In this document: positions 12,501 to 27,500 of the stretch, one piece after another | Position numbering within the stretch: the first letter of the stretch is position 1 | How the letters are laid out: the number at the start of each line of letters is the position of its first letter | Assembly: GCA_949710005.1 (NCBI GenBank) | Contig: OX453273.1 | Span: forward strand, 9,525,246-9,589,245 | Origin: Ricordea florida | Lineage: Eukaryota; Cnidaria; Anthozoa; Corallimorpharia; Ricordeidae | Length of the DNA stretch: 64,000 nt | Reading direction: 5' to 3' | Notes under the pieces: model-generated | What the model was told of the DNA's origin: nothing | Database searches by the model: none | The model's input: only the letters and a program-made list of their open reading frames with translations | Translations under genes and position numbers: made by a program

Positions 12501-15500
12501 AGGGCAAGGGAGGGGTGGGGGAGAGGAGGGGTGGGGGAGAGGAGGGAAGGGCAAGGGAGGGGTGGGGGAGGGTAAGGGAGGGGTGGGGGAGAGGAGGGGA
12601 AGGGCAAGGGAGGGGTGGGGGAGAGGAGGGGAAGGGAGGGATGGGGGAGAGGAGGGGAAGGGGAAGGGAGGGGGGGTTTAGGGTTAATCGCACTAGCTAC
12701 AATCGTTGCTAAAAATGTTCGGCCGATAGGCACTTTTTACCTTTTTTCTCCTTTTACCTCCCTCCTATCAATGTTGGGTAACTTCTAAAACATAGTGTCA
12801 TTTTGTATCACCAGGAAATATAATACTAACATTGCTTGAGGGGGGCGGGGGCGGGCGTTAGATTTCGTATAATCCCCAACATCTGTAGGAAAACAAGGAA
12901 TTCGGACAATCGGTCCAAGGGATTTGGGCAAAGATCGTATATCCGAGTATAAGTGGCATTAAATGGTAACGGAACGTCCTCGCGTTAACGACAGTGAGTG
13001 CAATGTCGGTAGTGGAGGTTGTGGATGTGCCGGAAGTAAAGTAATTGCGGTAGTCTATGCAAAAAGAGCCATGTAAGCGGTAGTACAGTAGAAGTGGAAG
13101 TTAAAGTTTTTAAATTTTTTGGTAATGGGAGTTATGGCAGTGGTCAGGGTCAAAAGCGTTAGCAGCAGCATTCAGCTGGTGAGAGTTGGTTAAGAAAGCC
13201 GTGCCTGTATAGATTATTACTGATTACCTCACGCCAGTTCGATAAAAATCGTAATATTGTTCGCAAAAAGTAAGCAAACAAGAAATCCGGCCTTACATGA
13301 AGTGTGTTGTAAGCAAACAAGAAATCCAGCCTTACATGAAGTGTGTTGTCAGAATGATAGTCCTTCCAGCTTTGTGCTTCAGCAACAAATCCCAGGCCCC
13401 TCTACGGGCGTAAGGGTCCATTCCTGAAGTAGGCTCGTCCAAGAATACAATTTCGGATCCTCCAATAAGGGCTATAGCACAGCTGCAAGTAGACAATCCA
13501 ATTTGTAAATACTGAAAACCAGCGGGCAGCAATATTTCTCATGATGACATGTGCCACCATAATTATCTCTTTTCAGTGGATTTTCGATTTCAACTGCCCG
13601 CAACAAAACGAATTCAGTAGTCATCCCAATCAATTAACCATGCCGAAGTCTGCATGTTAAAACACTAGACGATAAAAAGGCCTTTCACATTCGCTCAGTT
13701 ATCTGTTTGATCCTTTGCTCATAACTTCATCGGGCAAAAACCCCGAAAAACAACTCGACCATATTTTTCTACTCTTCATTAACCACAGTGTTGACGCCAG
13801 AAAAATGTTCAAAACTTTGCAATGAAACTTCTCGTTCTCCTTATTGTATAAAAGCACCTAGAGTTCTGAACATTAAATTGCTAGAGTCCTGAGCGGGTAG
13901 AGAACAAATAAATGTATCATACATTTCTTACTTCGATGCCGTTAAGACAAAAATGGCCATGTGAAATAATGAACATTGTTTTCGTTGAGCTGGGTAAATA
14001 CGTGGAAAGATGTACTTTTTAAGCATGCCATAGGCCCACTCCGAAAAAGAAAAGCCAAGTTCTCCCAACAGAAGCCGAAGCAATGACCCTCCCGATTACT
14101 AGTTTGGACCGTCCACCACTGACCTATCGGAGACCCGAGGGACCGAGGTCATTGAAACTAAGTTCACGGGAATAACATGCTGTGCAATGCGAGAATACAA
14201 AACGTTTACCCAACGTGTTGAACCACCGAAAAATTAAAGGGCGCTAGCCCTTCGCTTCTTTAGCAAATGGTTCGTACTGTGGTTTCTCTGCCCTCATGTT
14301 TATTCAATTTCGTTTCCTTAATAACTAACTCCTTGGTATCTGTGAGAACAGATCTCTTGGTTATTCACCTTCCAAATCAAAAACTCCCCCCTGAATGTTT
14401 GAGCTATTGGGGCTAAATATGAAGATAGCACAGTTCTTGTTATGCGTGTATTTCACCTCAGTTTTCTTTTCATTCCTCCAGAGAGTTTGGACGACTGAGC
14501 ATTGACCTTGTCGTTCAGCTGAATGTCACTTATCATTTCGGACACTTCTCGTATAGCGTCATGGCCGAACTTTCCCTGACAATACAAAACATTTAGGACT
14601 TAACTTTAGTAGCTACATCTCGTGAAAGGTCCTCATTAATTTCCTTGTATACTGCCGAACAAAGACCCTAGAAGTAAGTACTTAAACGCCTTTTAAGAAC
14701 TCAAAATTAAAAAAAAAAATGAGATCAGTTTACTAACTGCATCTTGTAAAGGGACCTAAACTAATTTCCTTATATACTGCTGTAACAGCTGTGTCTTTGC
14801 GTTTATCCACGTACGAAACGATTTCTTTCATACGAAATGTATCAAAGCAATATTCCATTATTCTTAGAACCTTCTCGGTCTGGCACATCCCGCTCAATTT
14901 TCAGCAGTTTACGCGCCCGCTGTTAACCTTTTTTTCAGAGCCTCTGCATGTCTCATAGCTATTGTTCCTCTTTTTTTCTGTTTTGTTCTTAACTATTGCT
15001 TGTGTAATTCGTTTTTTCTACGTCTATGTACAGTATAGTGGGGATGGTTTCTAAAGAAACTGGTGCTGCGTCGGTTGGGAATTGAAGAACAAGAAATTAC
15101 GTAACCCACAATCCTCTCATTCGCTCCGACGAAGGGCTAACGCTCGAAACTTCAGCACCTCCCTTTTACCTTACGGTGGTATAACTTCCTTTATCAATTC
15201 ATTTGTATAGTTCAATGGAAAATGTATTTGTTTATCTAGCCGTTGACCAGCCATTGCCGCATTAGTTTATTAATAGAAAACCGTTGTAATTAAAGTTAAA
15301 GTTTAAGTTTAAGACAGCCAATCAAAAGCTAATTTTCATACCTTCAAGCTGATGAAGAAATCCAAATGTTCCTTTACAGTCAATCTGTCAAACAGCACAT
15401 TGTGCTGAGGGCAAAGTCCAAGGCTCTCCCGGATGGCATCCATATCTGTCAAAATGCTGCGACCATTGATGTGGGCGGAGCCAGAGGAAGGAGGAAACAA

Positions 15501-18500
15501 ACCTGTCAGCATTGATATTGTTGTTGTTTTACCAGCGCCGTTATGGCCCAGAAGGGCAGTTATTTGACCTCTGAAAATGTTCAGCGACAGTCCATCTACC
15601 GCAACTTTTGAACCGGTAGAACCCTGAAGACAAAAATACGATAGAGATTAAAAGTACCAAATTAAAAGGCTTGCTTTTACTGAAACAAGACGATCTAAGA
15701 TCGTAAGTCGGGCAACAGGTAGACGTGCTGTTATGAGTGTTGACCACTTATGGTGCGGAGTGGTCCAAAAAAGAAATGCTAAGGGTACCAAGGTCCTGGT
15801 TTCCAACGTGGCATCTTTGTTGTCGTTTCCTCGAGTTTCATCGCGAGGCACCTTGTCTTTATCAGCAAATGCTCTTCTGTCACTCTGTCCATATTTTCTG
15901 TTCACTGGTAACTCGTTTGATTTCTGGTTTGATTCTAGTGAGACACTCGCTAAATCATTCTATTCTTTTGCTATTTTCAGTTCGCGGAACGACCCGTTTT
16001 GAAATATACGCTCATTAGACACGCCACCTTTTAGATTGGGTCTACCACGAACGGTGTGTGGGTCTGTATGTTTGAGCGTAGAAAAGATGACACCATTTGT
16101 TTTCGACATAATCGCCATCGACTTCGACATCGCAGAAAGGTTGCGCCCGTATTACGTGTCTGCGGTATTCCGCATTGCACGTGACTGCGATTTGCGATCG
16201 AGTGTAAACCTTAGTCGGTTGCCCGACTAAAAAGGAAATGTTATTCGAAGGGCATAACGACAAATTTTAATTTTAAATTATTAACTGCACACATATCGCG
16301 TGCTTATCATTCGCTCTGACGGAGGGCTGACACTCGAAACATCAGCACCACTTGAATCTTATGCTGGTAGATCTTACTTTATCAACTAGTTGGATAAACC
16401 ATTTTTTGGTGTGTGTGTTCCAACTTCCCACCGAGGCAGTACTAGTTTCTTTGGATTCTTACTCCTTGATACTTTTTAAAATGCTCGAAACGTCGGCTTC
16501 TCACAAAGGCAAAACTTACAATTTCCCACCCACACAGCGCCAGTTTCTTTATAAACTAATTCCTTTTTACTCACGGGTGAGCAGTCTCCATGATTTTACT
16601 TATTTAAAAAAAAATGACTGAGTGCGAAGCAAAGTTTAAAGTGAAGGATTACGTAAATGTAATCACCAGGTTTATCGTTAATTTATGCATTAGGTCTATC
16701 ATTACTTGAAGCCTTTTTTCACCTTATTGTTAGCGAAAACCTTTACTGGGCATACATCAACAGAGCCTTACTCATATGCTTGAAATTTTATCGACCCAAA
16801 AACTTGTTAAAATTGTTTTTTTTTCTTCAATAAGGCCAAACATTACGTTTGTTCAGTGTTAATGAAGTTTTCACTTACACTAAACACCTTCCTAAGTCCA
16901 TTAATTTCAACACCAATTGGTAGGTCAGGTTCGTCCTCCACATCGGCGACATTCTCATCCTCAGCAAGTTTAAGAGAATCTGCTCTCTGCAGACAAAAAC
17001 AAAAAGAAAACAAACAGACAATGAAACAAGTGAAACTTAACGCTTACCAGAACTCTGAGTGCGTTTCTAGTCCATCCGCGCTTGATGATGACGACATGCA
17101 CTCGCAATGTATTCTGATTGGTTGACTAGGCTGTTTGCATGTATTGTGAGTGGTCAGTATAATAGCTTCATAACTTTATTTCCAGGATGGGTGAAAAAAT
17201 AATCGGTACACATCGACGATGTTGCTTCGACGTATAATCCCTTCAAAGTAATTAATCAAGGCACTGGTCACACATTCGACTTGAGGTATGACTCGACAGG
17301 GCTTATAAGGTACCGACCTTCCACTAGTTGAGTGACACACTAAGCACTAAGAGAATAGTACAAAACAAATCTGTAACATGGAGCTTACCTTTCTTGCTGA
17401 CACGGTAGTGCCACACCAGTATGACGGAAGACAAGGAAAATAAAACGGTTTGGGAATTCCAAATTCTCCCGGGAATACACCCTCTACATACCTGGAATAG
17501 ACGAAGGGATTAGGAAATCTAAGGTAGAGTAGGATGAGTGTCAGTACCTGAGCAACTGTCCACCTACCCCTCCCCTAACCCAACATTAACGCTAACTTTT
17601 TAGCTTCTTATAACTTGTTGGGTTATGGGAGGGGTAAGTGCACAGTTGCCCAGACAGTTACATTGATCCGGAGGGCATAGGTGGGTCTTTGCTTACAAAA
17701 AATGCCGCATTAGCATACGCGTTTCAGTTTCTGATGAAGCCAGGGCTAAAAATTGGCGGTCGCACGGTCACCAGTGGCGAGTTTAAACTGACCAGGGCTA
17801 CCAAGGTTTGAACGCCCGATGTGCGACTATGGTACAGAATTTCGAAAAGTTGCAATGTAAATTATGCGAAGTACAAAGTTAAAAATAAAACTCAATATGT
17901 AGTTTCATCGGACTACCTTTCTCTTCGTTTCTTTGCCTGGACTCTAAAATCATCCAGTTTAGTGTATTTTTTAGTTCTGAAGTGGACATTCCGAGCCGTT
18001 TTAACAGTGATTTCACGAGCGATCCACATTCACAACATATGCACGCCATTTTAATTTTGTGATTGCTACGTGACTCTGAAAAAAAAAAATCGAGGGCTAC
18101 TTAATTTTGGGATGGGCCACTAAGAATTCAAGCAAACTGGCCCAACTGGCCACCAAGCACTGGAGTTAATTTTTGGCCCTGTGAAGCTACAGAAATATCA
18201 ACTCTGAATATTGAAAGTGCATAGGGTGATGGTAAACCAGCCCTAAAAATTTGAAGCCGATATGCGAAACACTTTCTTTTTCGCATTTACAAAGAATGTT
18301 TAAAATAATTGGCGTTTCGGCCATATACGCATTGCGCAACTTTTGGAAAGCAATAAAATAATTATTAATTTATATAGCGCCAAAATTATAAAATGTGTAG
18401 TAATATATATGTTGTAGTTCAATTTTATCCTTGGTTCAAATTTTATTTTCCTTTGTTTCAAACTCAGTATCATACATTACAATACCAGAAAACAAAGGAA

Positions 18501-21500
18501 AATAAAAGTAGAAAATTGAACTACAACATATAAAGTATTAAAAAGAAAAAATAAGAATAAGACAAATTGTCGGCCAGCTGAAACAGGTGTGTCTTTCACT
18601 TTGATGGTGTGTATTTCTTCTTTGAAATATATGTTGTTTTTTCCTTGGTTTAAATTTTATTTTTCTTTGTTTTTTTTTTTTGATATGGTAATGTTGGTAA
18701 TGAGTTTGAAACAAAGGAAAATAAAATTTAAACCAAGGATAAAATCAGACCACAACATATATATTAACTGAATTTGATTATATGAAAATTTATATATAAA
18801 AGATTTAATAAGTGAAAGATCGTCCCAGTTATGCACGCAACTTAAGCAGTTGCGAAGATAAGTAATGGTAATAGGACTGAGTGGAGTCCAATTCGGTCTG
18901 TAATCATACGAGTGATTTAAACAAAATCGGACGACCGCGCAGCAGGAGTCCGATTTGTTTAATCACGAGTATGATAGCAGACCGAATTGGACGACACGAA
19001 GTCTTATTACCAAGTAATCATAACTTTAACAAAATTTGTGATATATAAACTTCTTTTTTTTTAAATCAAAACACATGAAATTCAAATATTTTTTTTGCTA
19101 GCAGTGAAAAAAGCCATTTAAGCGCGCGCGTGATGGCGCGTACTGTCCAATTACTCAGGCATTACGCGTACTGTCCTATTTAATTAACCTATTAAGGCTG
19201 AAATCAGGGCAGTTGATAGCCAATCAGATTTGAGAATTTTGTTATAGTTATGATTAGACCTGAAAATAAATTTAAAATAGAATACAAATGAAAATATAGT
19301 TCAGAGAAATGAAATTAACTCCGAGGCAACACTTGTCATGAAGTCAAAGACACGGCTCGTCAAAACTGTCCTCTCACTTACCATGTGACAAACGCGAAGA
19401 TTGCACTTTGCGCCAGAAGCATAAAGAATACCCATGCCATGTTAAAGTTCTCATCTGGTGAAGGGAAGCCGGTCACCTCACCCCACGAAATTCCAACTCT
19501 GAGACTTTCGTACTGAGCAAACAGCTTGGCAGCAATTCCCAGACACGTGTTAGGTAACAGACAACAACCAGCTTTCTGAGGCCTGCATAGAAAGAGAGAA
19601 TAATGGACATACTGAAATATGAAATTTCTCTTCGAGTGTTTAAATCAATACCTCACGAGTGAGAGCAGAAAAAGAGTGAGAGCAAAAAAAGAATGAGATA
19701 AAGATTTGAACACGACAAGAAAAATTTCATATCTCCAAACTTCCATGTATTCTTCTACTTATCATATAAATGAACACCAGGTATTTAGCTAAAACAATTT
19801 TATTGCAATATAAAAAAGAGCTTTTCACGACTATGATCAACTGTAACTAAAAAAACTATAAGAAAAGCTGTTTCACAAAGTCAATAAAACTAATTACTTA
19901 AGAAATGAGGAATTCTACTCTTAGCTCAGGCTGCGAAACTGCTTAAAAAATTATTGTATTCACACATGTGAAATTATCACATTTTACGTGTGTTTAGATA
20001 CGATATTTCTCAGTGGCAGAAATTCCTGTAACACAGAGACGATAGAGGGGACACTTTTATTTAAAACAGGGTAATTCCTTCAGTAATTATAAGACAAATT
20101 ACTGTTATCAACGGAAGCCCTAGGTTGCATTGTAAATCAGTTTACAAGCACAGGAGTTGATTGAGGTGCTGTACACTGAGATCAGCTATAGCTTTTCAAG
20201 TCTTTAAGCTGCATCTGAATGCCGTTCTATTAAAGCGGAAAGCGGCGGATTTCTCGATTGTTTTGCTAGGTAAATAGCCTAAATATAGTTTAAAATGTTT
20301 CTTTAAACCTTGGCAATCGATGGGAATACTGATTTAATTAGATTTGTAACCAAATCTTTCCATATTGTGCGGGATTTCACGGATTTTCAGAAATTGTGCG
20401 GGATTGTGCGGCCTTGATCGAATTGTGCGGTCCCGCACCCGCGCACCCTGTCAGAAGGCCTGCTCAGTAAAAGGACTTTGAGAGCTGGCGCGTCACTTTT
20501 CTTTACATTATTCTCGAATTGCTGAGTATGAACAGTATACATTAATTTCTCCCCGAAATGGTTTACACAACTTTACGGTCGTGCTCTCGCGTCCTTCAGT
20601 AAAACTTGCAAATTAATCTCTTCCTGTTTCGTTTTGCACACGAATACCAGGCTGTAACTGCACGGGCAGTCTCATTGTGTTGCTTATTAGCGCTATTAGG
20701 GAGCTTAAGGCGAAACACGACGAGGACGTCGACCAACACAATGAACCACAAAATGAAACTGCACGTGCAAAATACAGTCTCCTACGGTTTCTTTGTACCT
20801 CTGCAAAACAACAGGAAATGACCATGCTTTTATGAGAGCCATTATTACACCTCTCAGTTAGTATGCGCGCTGTGATTGGTCAATTTAGCGGGTACGTTCT
20901 AAAGTTTGTTTTGAGATATAATAAATAACTTACAAACCTCGTTTTCTCTGTCCGTTCTGTAAGTTACGGATCCTTGTTTTATCCGTGAGGATTTATGGCC
21001 CTCGCGCGCTTTGCGTTTGGACCGTAAATCCGAGCGGAAAAAAACTCGGTCCACAACTTACAGTACGGACCTCGAACTCGGTTAGTAAGAGGTATAAATG
21101 CTTAAATTCCAACAGAAGTGATAACGGTAAAAATTAGAAATTCTTCAATTTGATAGAGACAAAAAAAAAATAAAAGTAGCTTGTCGTCTTTGGTGCACGA
21201 GGAAACCAAATTTAATTTTTCACCGCTGCTGTCCTCGTCGCCGTCGTTGTCGTGCTTGTCTAAGATCCCTTTTAAAATTTTCCGCCGTTCAACCACATTA
21301 ACCATAATAGCAAAAGGATACGAACACAATGAGACGCACGAAATAAAGGACACAAAAAAAAAAACAGAAAACAAGACGTCACAAACAAACCAATGAAAAC
21401 AACAACACAAAACCAGGGGACACGTTATCAAAGTAAACGACACCAAACAAAACTAAACATAACAAATTTAAACCACATCTTAGAAGACACAACACGACGG

Positions 21501-24500
21501 AACAAAACTGGACGACACGTAGCCAATTTTAAACCAAACAAAAAATGAGGTTAAGAAGATAACCAAACAATGAACCTTAAATAGTTGCTGCGCCGTAAAA
21601 TTGGAGATATTAGATACCTTAAGATTGAGGGTCCCCTCTTAGACCGCAAACCGCAATCGCCAGCTAGCAGTTTACCGTTCGACGTTCGCCGTATTTGCAA
21701 AATCTGGCTTTGAGATTTGAGGGCTAGTTTTATCAAGGCATCTGATGTGACGGTAGCAGTATGATTTGGAAATCAGCACTTCTTGTCAAAATACATTACT
21801 AGAGTTCTGATTTCTAATAAACCTGATTTTTAATAAGCCTGATAATTATGTTTTATTGTCTGCTGTGATATAACTTTAAAACCCCTGTGACCTTCAAATG
21901 TCTTCGTAGTATGGATTACTGTACGACGGCCAGGTTTGTTTATGACGATGCAACCAAGTAATGCGGCTGGTAATTCTTGTGATCTGGCGACTGAATCAGA
22001 TGAATCTTCAAAGAAAGCGAATTTGAAGCCCGAACGTGGCTTTATGTTCGTAAAACTAGCGAAAAACCCTGCCGTAATTCAGTTACCTCTAGACACCGTC
22101 CGCGAAGTTGAAACCCGAACCTCTAACGTCAAACACGACGGCAAGATTGGAGTCACGTGACTTTTGCCGTTTGCGGTTTGAGGGAGGCACAGTAGTGTAG
22201 TGGTTAGCGTGTCGGACTTGCGAGCTGAAGGTTTGGAGTTCGAGCCCTGGTGCTGGCGCTGTGCTGTTTCCTTAGACAAGAAACTTTACTCCACACTGTC
22301 TCTCTCCACCCAGGTGTATAAATGGGTACCAGCGATATAATACTGGGGGTGACCCTGCGATGGACTAGCATCCCATTCAGGGAGGGAAGTAATAATACTC
22401 TCCGGTGCTTAATGCTACAGAAACCGGGATAAGCTCCGGCCGTTTGGGCCTTTGGCTCCTGTGCGCCTTTACCTTTGGTTTGAGGGAAACGAGGAAAAAC
22501 CTCAGTCTTAAGGTCCCTACTATAGGCAATACCTAGTTAGCTCGCGGTACTTCTTATCCTCATAAATAACAAAGTATGGAACAAGTGTTCCAAACCAGAG
22601 AAGAGCACCAATGAGCATGCCAAGAACAGGACGCGAGAAGAACACACTGAAACAAGATTAATAGCATACGATCAGAAACACAATAACACTGATCGCTTTT
22701 ACTATCTAATTACCTTGGAAAATCTGTCCAACCAAGGGGAACAAATGAACTGCTATAATGGTTTTCTAATTTACTGCACTGCAATGCAATGCCTTATAAT
22801 TCGCTCCACTGTACATTGTTGCACTGTACTGTACTGTACTGTACTGTACTGTACTACACTGCACCGCACTGTACTACATTATACTGCACTGCACTGCCCT
22901 GCGCTTTGCTGTACTGTAGTGTAATGAACTGAACTACACCACACCCCACTGCACTGCACTGTACCATACTGCACTGCACTACACTGAACTATACTGCACT
23001 GCACTGCACTGCACTGCACTGCACTGCACTGCACTGCACTGTACTTTATTGCAGTACACTGTACTGCAGTACAATGAACAGCACTGCACTGTACTGTAAT
23101 GCACGGTAGTGCCAAATACTGTAGAATAATGTACTACACTATACCGTACTGTACTGTACTGCACTGTAATACAATGTGCACCTTAGTTTACTGTAGTGCA
23201 AACACTGAGCTTTACTTTACTATAATTTAGTGTATTCTACGGCACTGCACGGCGCTGGACTGCATAGCAATGCAATGATCCCCGCCGCACTGCACTTTAC
23301 TAGAGAGTGCATGTACTGCACTACTCTGAACTTAAAAAAATCGGCATGTTCACTAAAGTAATGCTGCAAGCAGAGATTTCACCTGACACAGAAACAGAAC
23401 AAGATGCTCGCAATGATGTACAGCAAAAAGAAGACAAATATAACAGTGCCATCAGAGTATTTAAACACGAGAACCTGCGAAGAAATGGAAAAGAAAAATA
23501 CCTCAATCCATGCGCAAGATAACCCGAACAAAGGTTTAGAATGCAACTCCAGAATTGACATTTCTTTCATACAGAAACAGCATTTTGGCCACAGAAACTT
23601 AAAAAAATTCTACAAAATCACTTCACTTTTCCAAGCGTCCATGTAATATCCTCGTCATAATGCATACCTTAAGAACAATGACCACAACAAGACCAGCTAT
23701 CAAAAGGAACAGCAGATTTTTGAAGAACCATGCGCTCCAGTGAACCCAATTCGCCAATCCCATCATTTTCATCGATTCCTTCAGTCGCTGTTGCTTCTCC
23801 AAAACTAACTCCTGAAAAATAAATGAGAGAAAAAGACATAACTTCATGTTAAATGCAGGCGTGACATTTTTACTCAAGGGTTGATTGGTATTACCAGACA
23901 AAAAAATGAGTCCAGCGAACGAGTGCTTTATTCTTGTAACACCTCAGCAGATGAATAAAAATTATTATATTGCAAAGACAGTCTTAGGCAAATCCCTGCG
24001 CTCTGCTTGGTTCTTTCTCGGTCAGGATTTTGCAGTACGGACCATTTCCATGGAAACGGTCCAACCCGTGTATTTTTGTTTTGGAGCGAAGTCGGCAAAT
24101 TCAAAATTGGCAACAAAACAGCGAAAAGAATTTCAAACTGTGAATATTGTCATTCTTCACGGTGAAACTACCAGAAGAAGCTAAAAAGATTGAAATTTTT
24201 CCGAAATTTCAAAGATGGATGAAGAAGACGAACATTTATACTATCAGAAATAGAGTGCCATATAATAAACAACTTACTAACCCACCTTGCTCGGGCCGTA
24301 CTGGGGAATATTGGCCCTCGGTCGTGGCAGTACGGACCGAGCGAAGCGAGGTCCGTTTCGCTCGGTCCGTACTGCCACGACCTCGGGCCAATATTCCCCA
24401 GTACGGCCCTCGCGCTCGGTTAATAAGCAGTTATTAAACAGTACATTTTCCTTACTTAATATACTGAAATTTTGAAAGTGTAGAGTTATGCAAGTCAGAC

Positions 24501-27500
24501 TCTCTGAGTGGTTGCTTATGAAAACTTAACAAGGAAAAGACCAGTTGGCAGGGCTGCAAATAACTAACGGGCAGGCGCCAGTCACGTTGTCCGGTCAAAC
24601 AAGTTTTTCTCGGAACTCTACCCGTTTTTAGGCCGGTCACATTTTGACAGTCGTAACTCTTGCGATAGTGAACCCAGATTGCACAGTTAAATCCTCTCAT
24701 AACTAAGTTGAAAAAAGAAGCGAACTAAGATGTAAACAAAAACAAGAAACACTTAACTTTCATTCATATCGTCTTAGGGTTTCGAAATTCGTCAGCACTG
24801 TATGTAATTGTATTAAATGCATGGCGTCTCATTCCAAGTACAATTGTTGTGCTCCCTGTCTTTCTTCCATTTAGGATCCTTTTAAGACTTATTCTTAATA
24901 TTAATAAATCCGAAGACAAGTTTATTACAACAATAGAATCAAAAGAAATGCTAGACTTTCTAAACTTCCTATAATTGCCAGGCAGCAAGTGATACTGACC
25001 AGGATGCATCCCAAACCAATGTTTTTTGAAAAAGGAGAAAGCAAACAATTTGGTACATTACTTTGGCGACTAACTTTCAGGATTTGGTCGCTAAAGTGAA
25101 AAATTTAGTCGCACTGGCGCCTGTATTAGGCGCAATTTGACGCCCTGATCAAGCAGTTACAAATTAATACTTCTCCGAACGAGTCGGTAAAGGACCTCCT
25201 GTTTACGCTCATGGAACGTGTAATCTTTCAGGGGAAACAATATTCGCTAGCAATGTAAGACAGATCCGGAGGTTGCAATTAAATACTGTTTTCTTGAAGG
25301 TGCGTTGTCAAAAGATTATGCGAAAGAAGTTGTCTGCCTCACCTTTATAATGGTCATGGCGGAATACATTAACCCCAGAGTCACAAGGAGGGGCATCATT
25401 AGTGCAACAAAAGTCATAGTAAAGTCTGTTGTATAACCTGGGTAGGGAAATGGCTGCAAAACAATGAAATCGTCAGTTGAATTATTAACTGTTATGTAAT
25501 GGTAATAGGACTGAGTGGAGTCCAATTCGGTCTGTAATCATGCGAGTGATAAACAAAATCGGACGACCGGGTCACGGGAGTCCGATTTGTTTAATCGTGC
25601 GTAAGACCGAATTGGACGACACAAAGTCTTATTACCAATTAATCATAACTTTAACAAAATTTGTGATGCATAAACTTCTTTTTTTTTAAATCTAAGCACA
25701 TGAAATTCCAAGATTTTTTATGCTAGCAGTGAAAAAAAGCCATTTAAGCGCACGCGTGATGGCGCGTACTGTCCAATTACTCAGGCATGACTGTCCTATT
25801 TGACTGTCCTATTAGTATAGGAAATCAAATTGCACGAGCCCGTAGGGCGAGTGCAATTTGTAGCCTTTGAAAAATTTACGAGTGCTGATTTATCCCAAAT
25901 TGCACGAGACAAATCATGTGATTACTTGTTTATAATAATATACATGCAAAAATTTAATTTCAACTTTCTGCACTCAATTTCAACTTTTTGCACTCAATTT
26001 CAATTTTCTGCACTGTTTGGGATTAATTGACATGCTCTCAGCCAATGAGCATGCTGAAATGTTTGCATATATTAATATGGCTGAAATCAGGGCAGTTGAT
26101 AGCCAATCAGATTTTCCGTATTTCAGTCGGAAATTGTAAGGATTTTTTTCAAGTCCAGATAGACTTAGAAAAAAAACCTCTCAGAAGAACAAACAAAGCG
26201 CAACAGTCCCGAAGGACGTCTATTGTTATCGCTATTGTTTTGTTGAAACAAAGGAGCGTATGCATAATGAAGTAGGGACCTGTGCGGAAATCTTGCCGGA
26301 GCCCAATTTTATGATAAATACATTTGTTAGCATTGTTACACGCAAACAAGGAAAAAGAAAATCAGAGTTCTCCCAATAGACGTCGAACCTACGACCTTCT
26401 GATTACCAGTTCGGACGCTCTACCACTGAGCTATAGGAAACTCGTGAGAGCAAGGTCATTAAACTAGGTTCGTGGGACAAACATCCTGCATGCTGCTGGG
26501 ATTTAAATGTGAAAGTGAACGAGCTGTGAAATAATGAATACGCTAGATATTGAACCTGGAATATTTGAGGAGAGATGTTTTTTTTCGGCACTGTCACAGG
26601 CAAACTTGGAAAAAGAAAATCCCAGTTCTCCCAATCGGTGACGCATTTGCAATTCCGAGAAACTAATAAAATAAATATTTTTTTTGAAAACGTCTGATGC
26701 ACTAAATCTCCACGAAGAACAATAATTTTTGTTATAACAATGTTTATTATATAGACGTGAATGTTTTACTAGGAATTAAACTACTCGTAAAATTCATACG
26801 AAACTACATCCGGGACCACAGTGGCGTATTTTCCATATCCTCAGTAATGAGGATATCGATGACGCCATTTCCCGCCTTGCACGATTCAGTTTGTGTACAA
26901 AGCTGCCAAACGAACGTCGTAATGTGTTTTTGTCTATGTAATAAAAAGAAAATTACACGTTAGCTCGAAGATATAGACTTTATGTTCTCGTGGCAAAAAC
27001 AATATCTCACGAGTGAACACAGCGAACGATATTGCTCTTGCCACTCGAATTTTCACTTCATATCTTCTCGCCACCGTGTAATATCCTGTATTTGTTTTGT
27101 AACAACAACTCTGTATTATTAGTTGAGTACTTACCCGTACATTCACTGGCATTGGATGGGCGAGTCGGGTGTGAACCTGCAGTATCGCCATATCCACCGC
27201 ATATTGCACAGGCATAAAGAACGTAATATAGTTATAAGAATTGCTATTAGAAAAAAAAGCAAAAACAAATAAAAAAAAAACAAAAACAAGAAAATCATGA
27301 ATAAATATTACAAATATATTAGTTAAGGTGTGTTTCTTTAGTATGATCCACAGCTCTGGATTTGTGATCCCAGATCACTCAGATCATGGCTTATCAAAGG
27401 AAATGAAGAATCCTTGTCGAGATTGGATTCATGGGTTCCTTTGCTACTTCATTATCCGCGTAATCTAGATCAAATCACAATTTCAGACCTGGATCGGACC

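Noticed and set aside
12309-12733. Several long proline- or glycine-rich frames on both strands
   Set aside because: They lie wholly in the G-rich minisatellite; low complexity and open in many frames at once.
20606-20825. Mutually antisense frames of about 70 codons
   Set aside because: They arise from the fold-back repeat, whose two arms are inverses of each other.
22715-23164. Cys/Val/Gln-rich frames on both strands
   Set aside because: They are translations of the ACTGC/ACTGT simple repeat.
26365-26470. A tRNA gene on the minus strand
   Set aside because: A- and B-boxes are present but the acceptor stem does not pair and the 3' flank is shared with other SINE copies.
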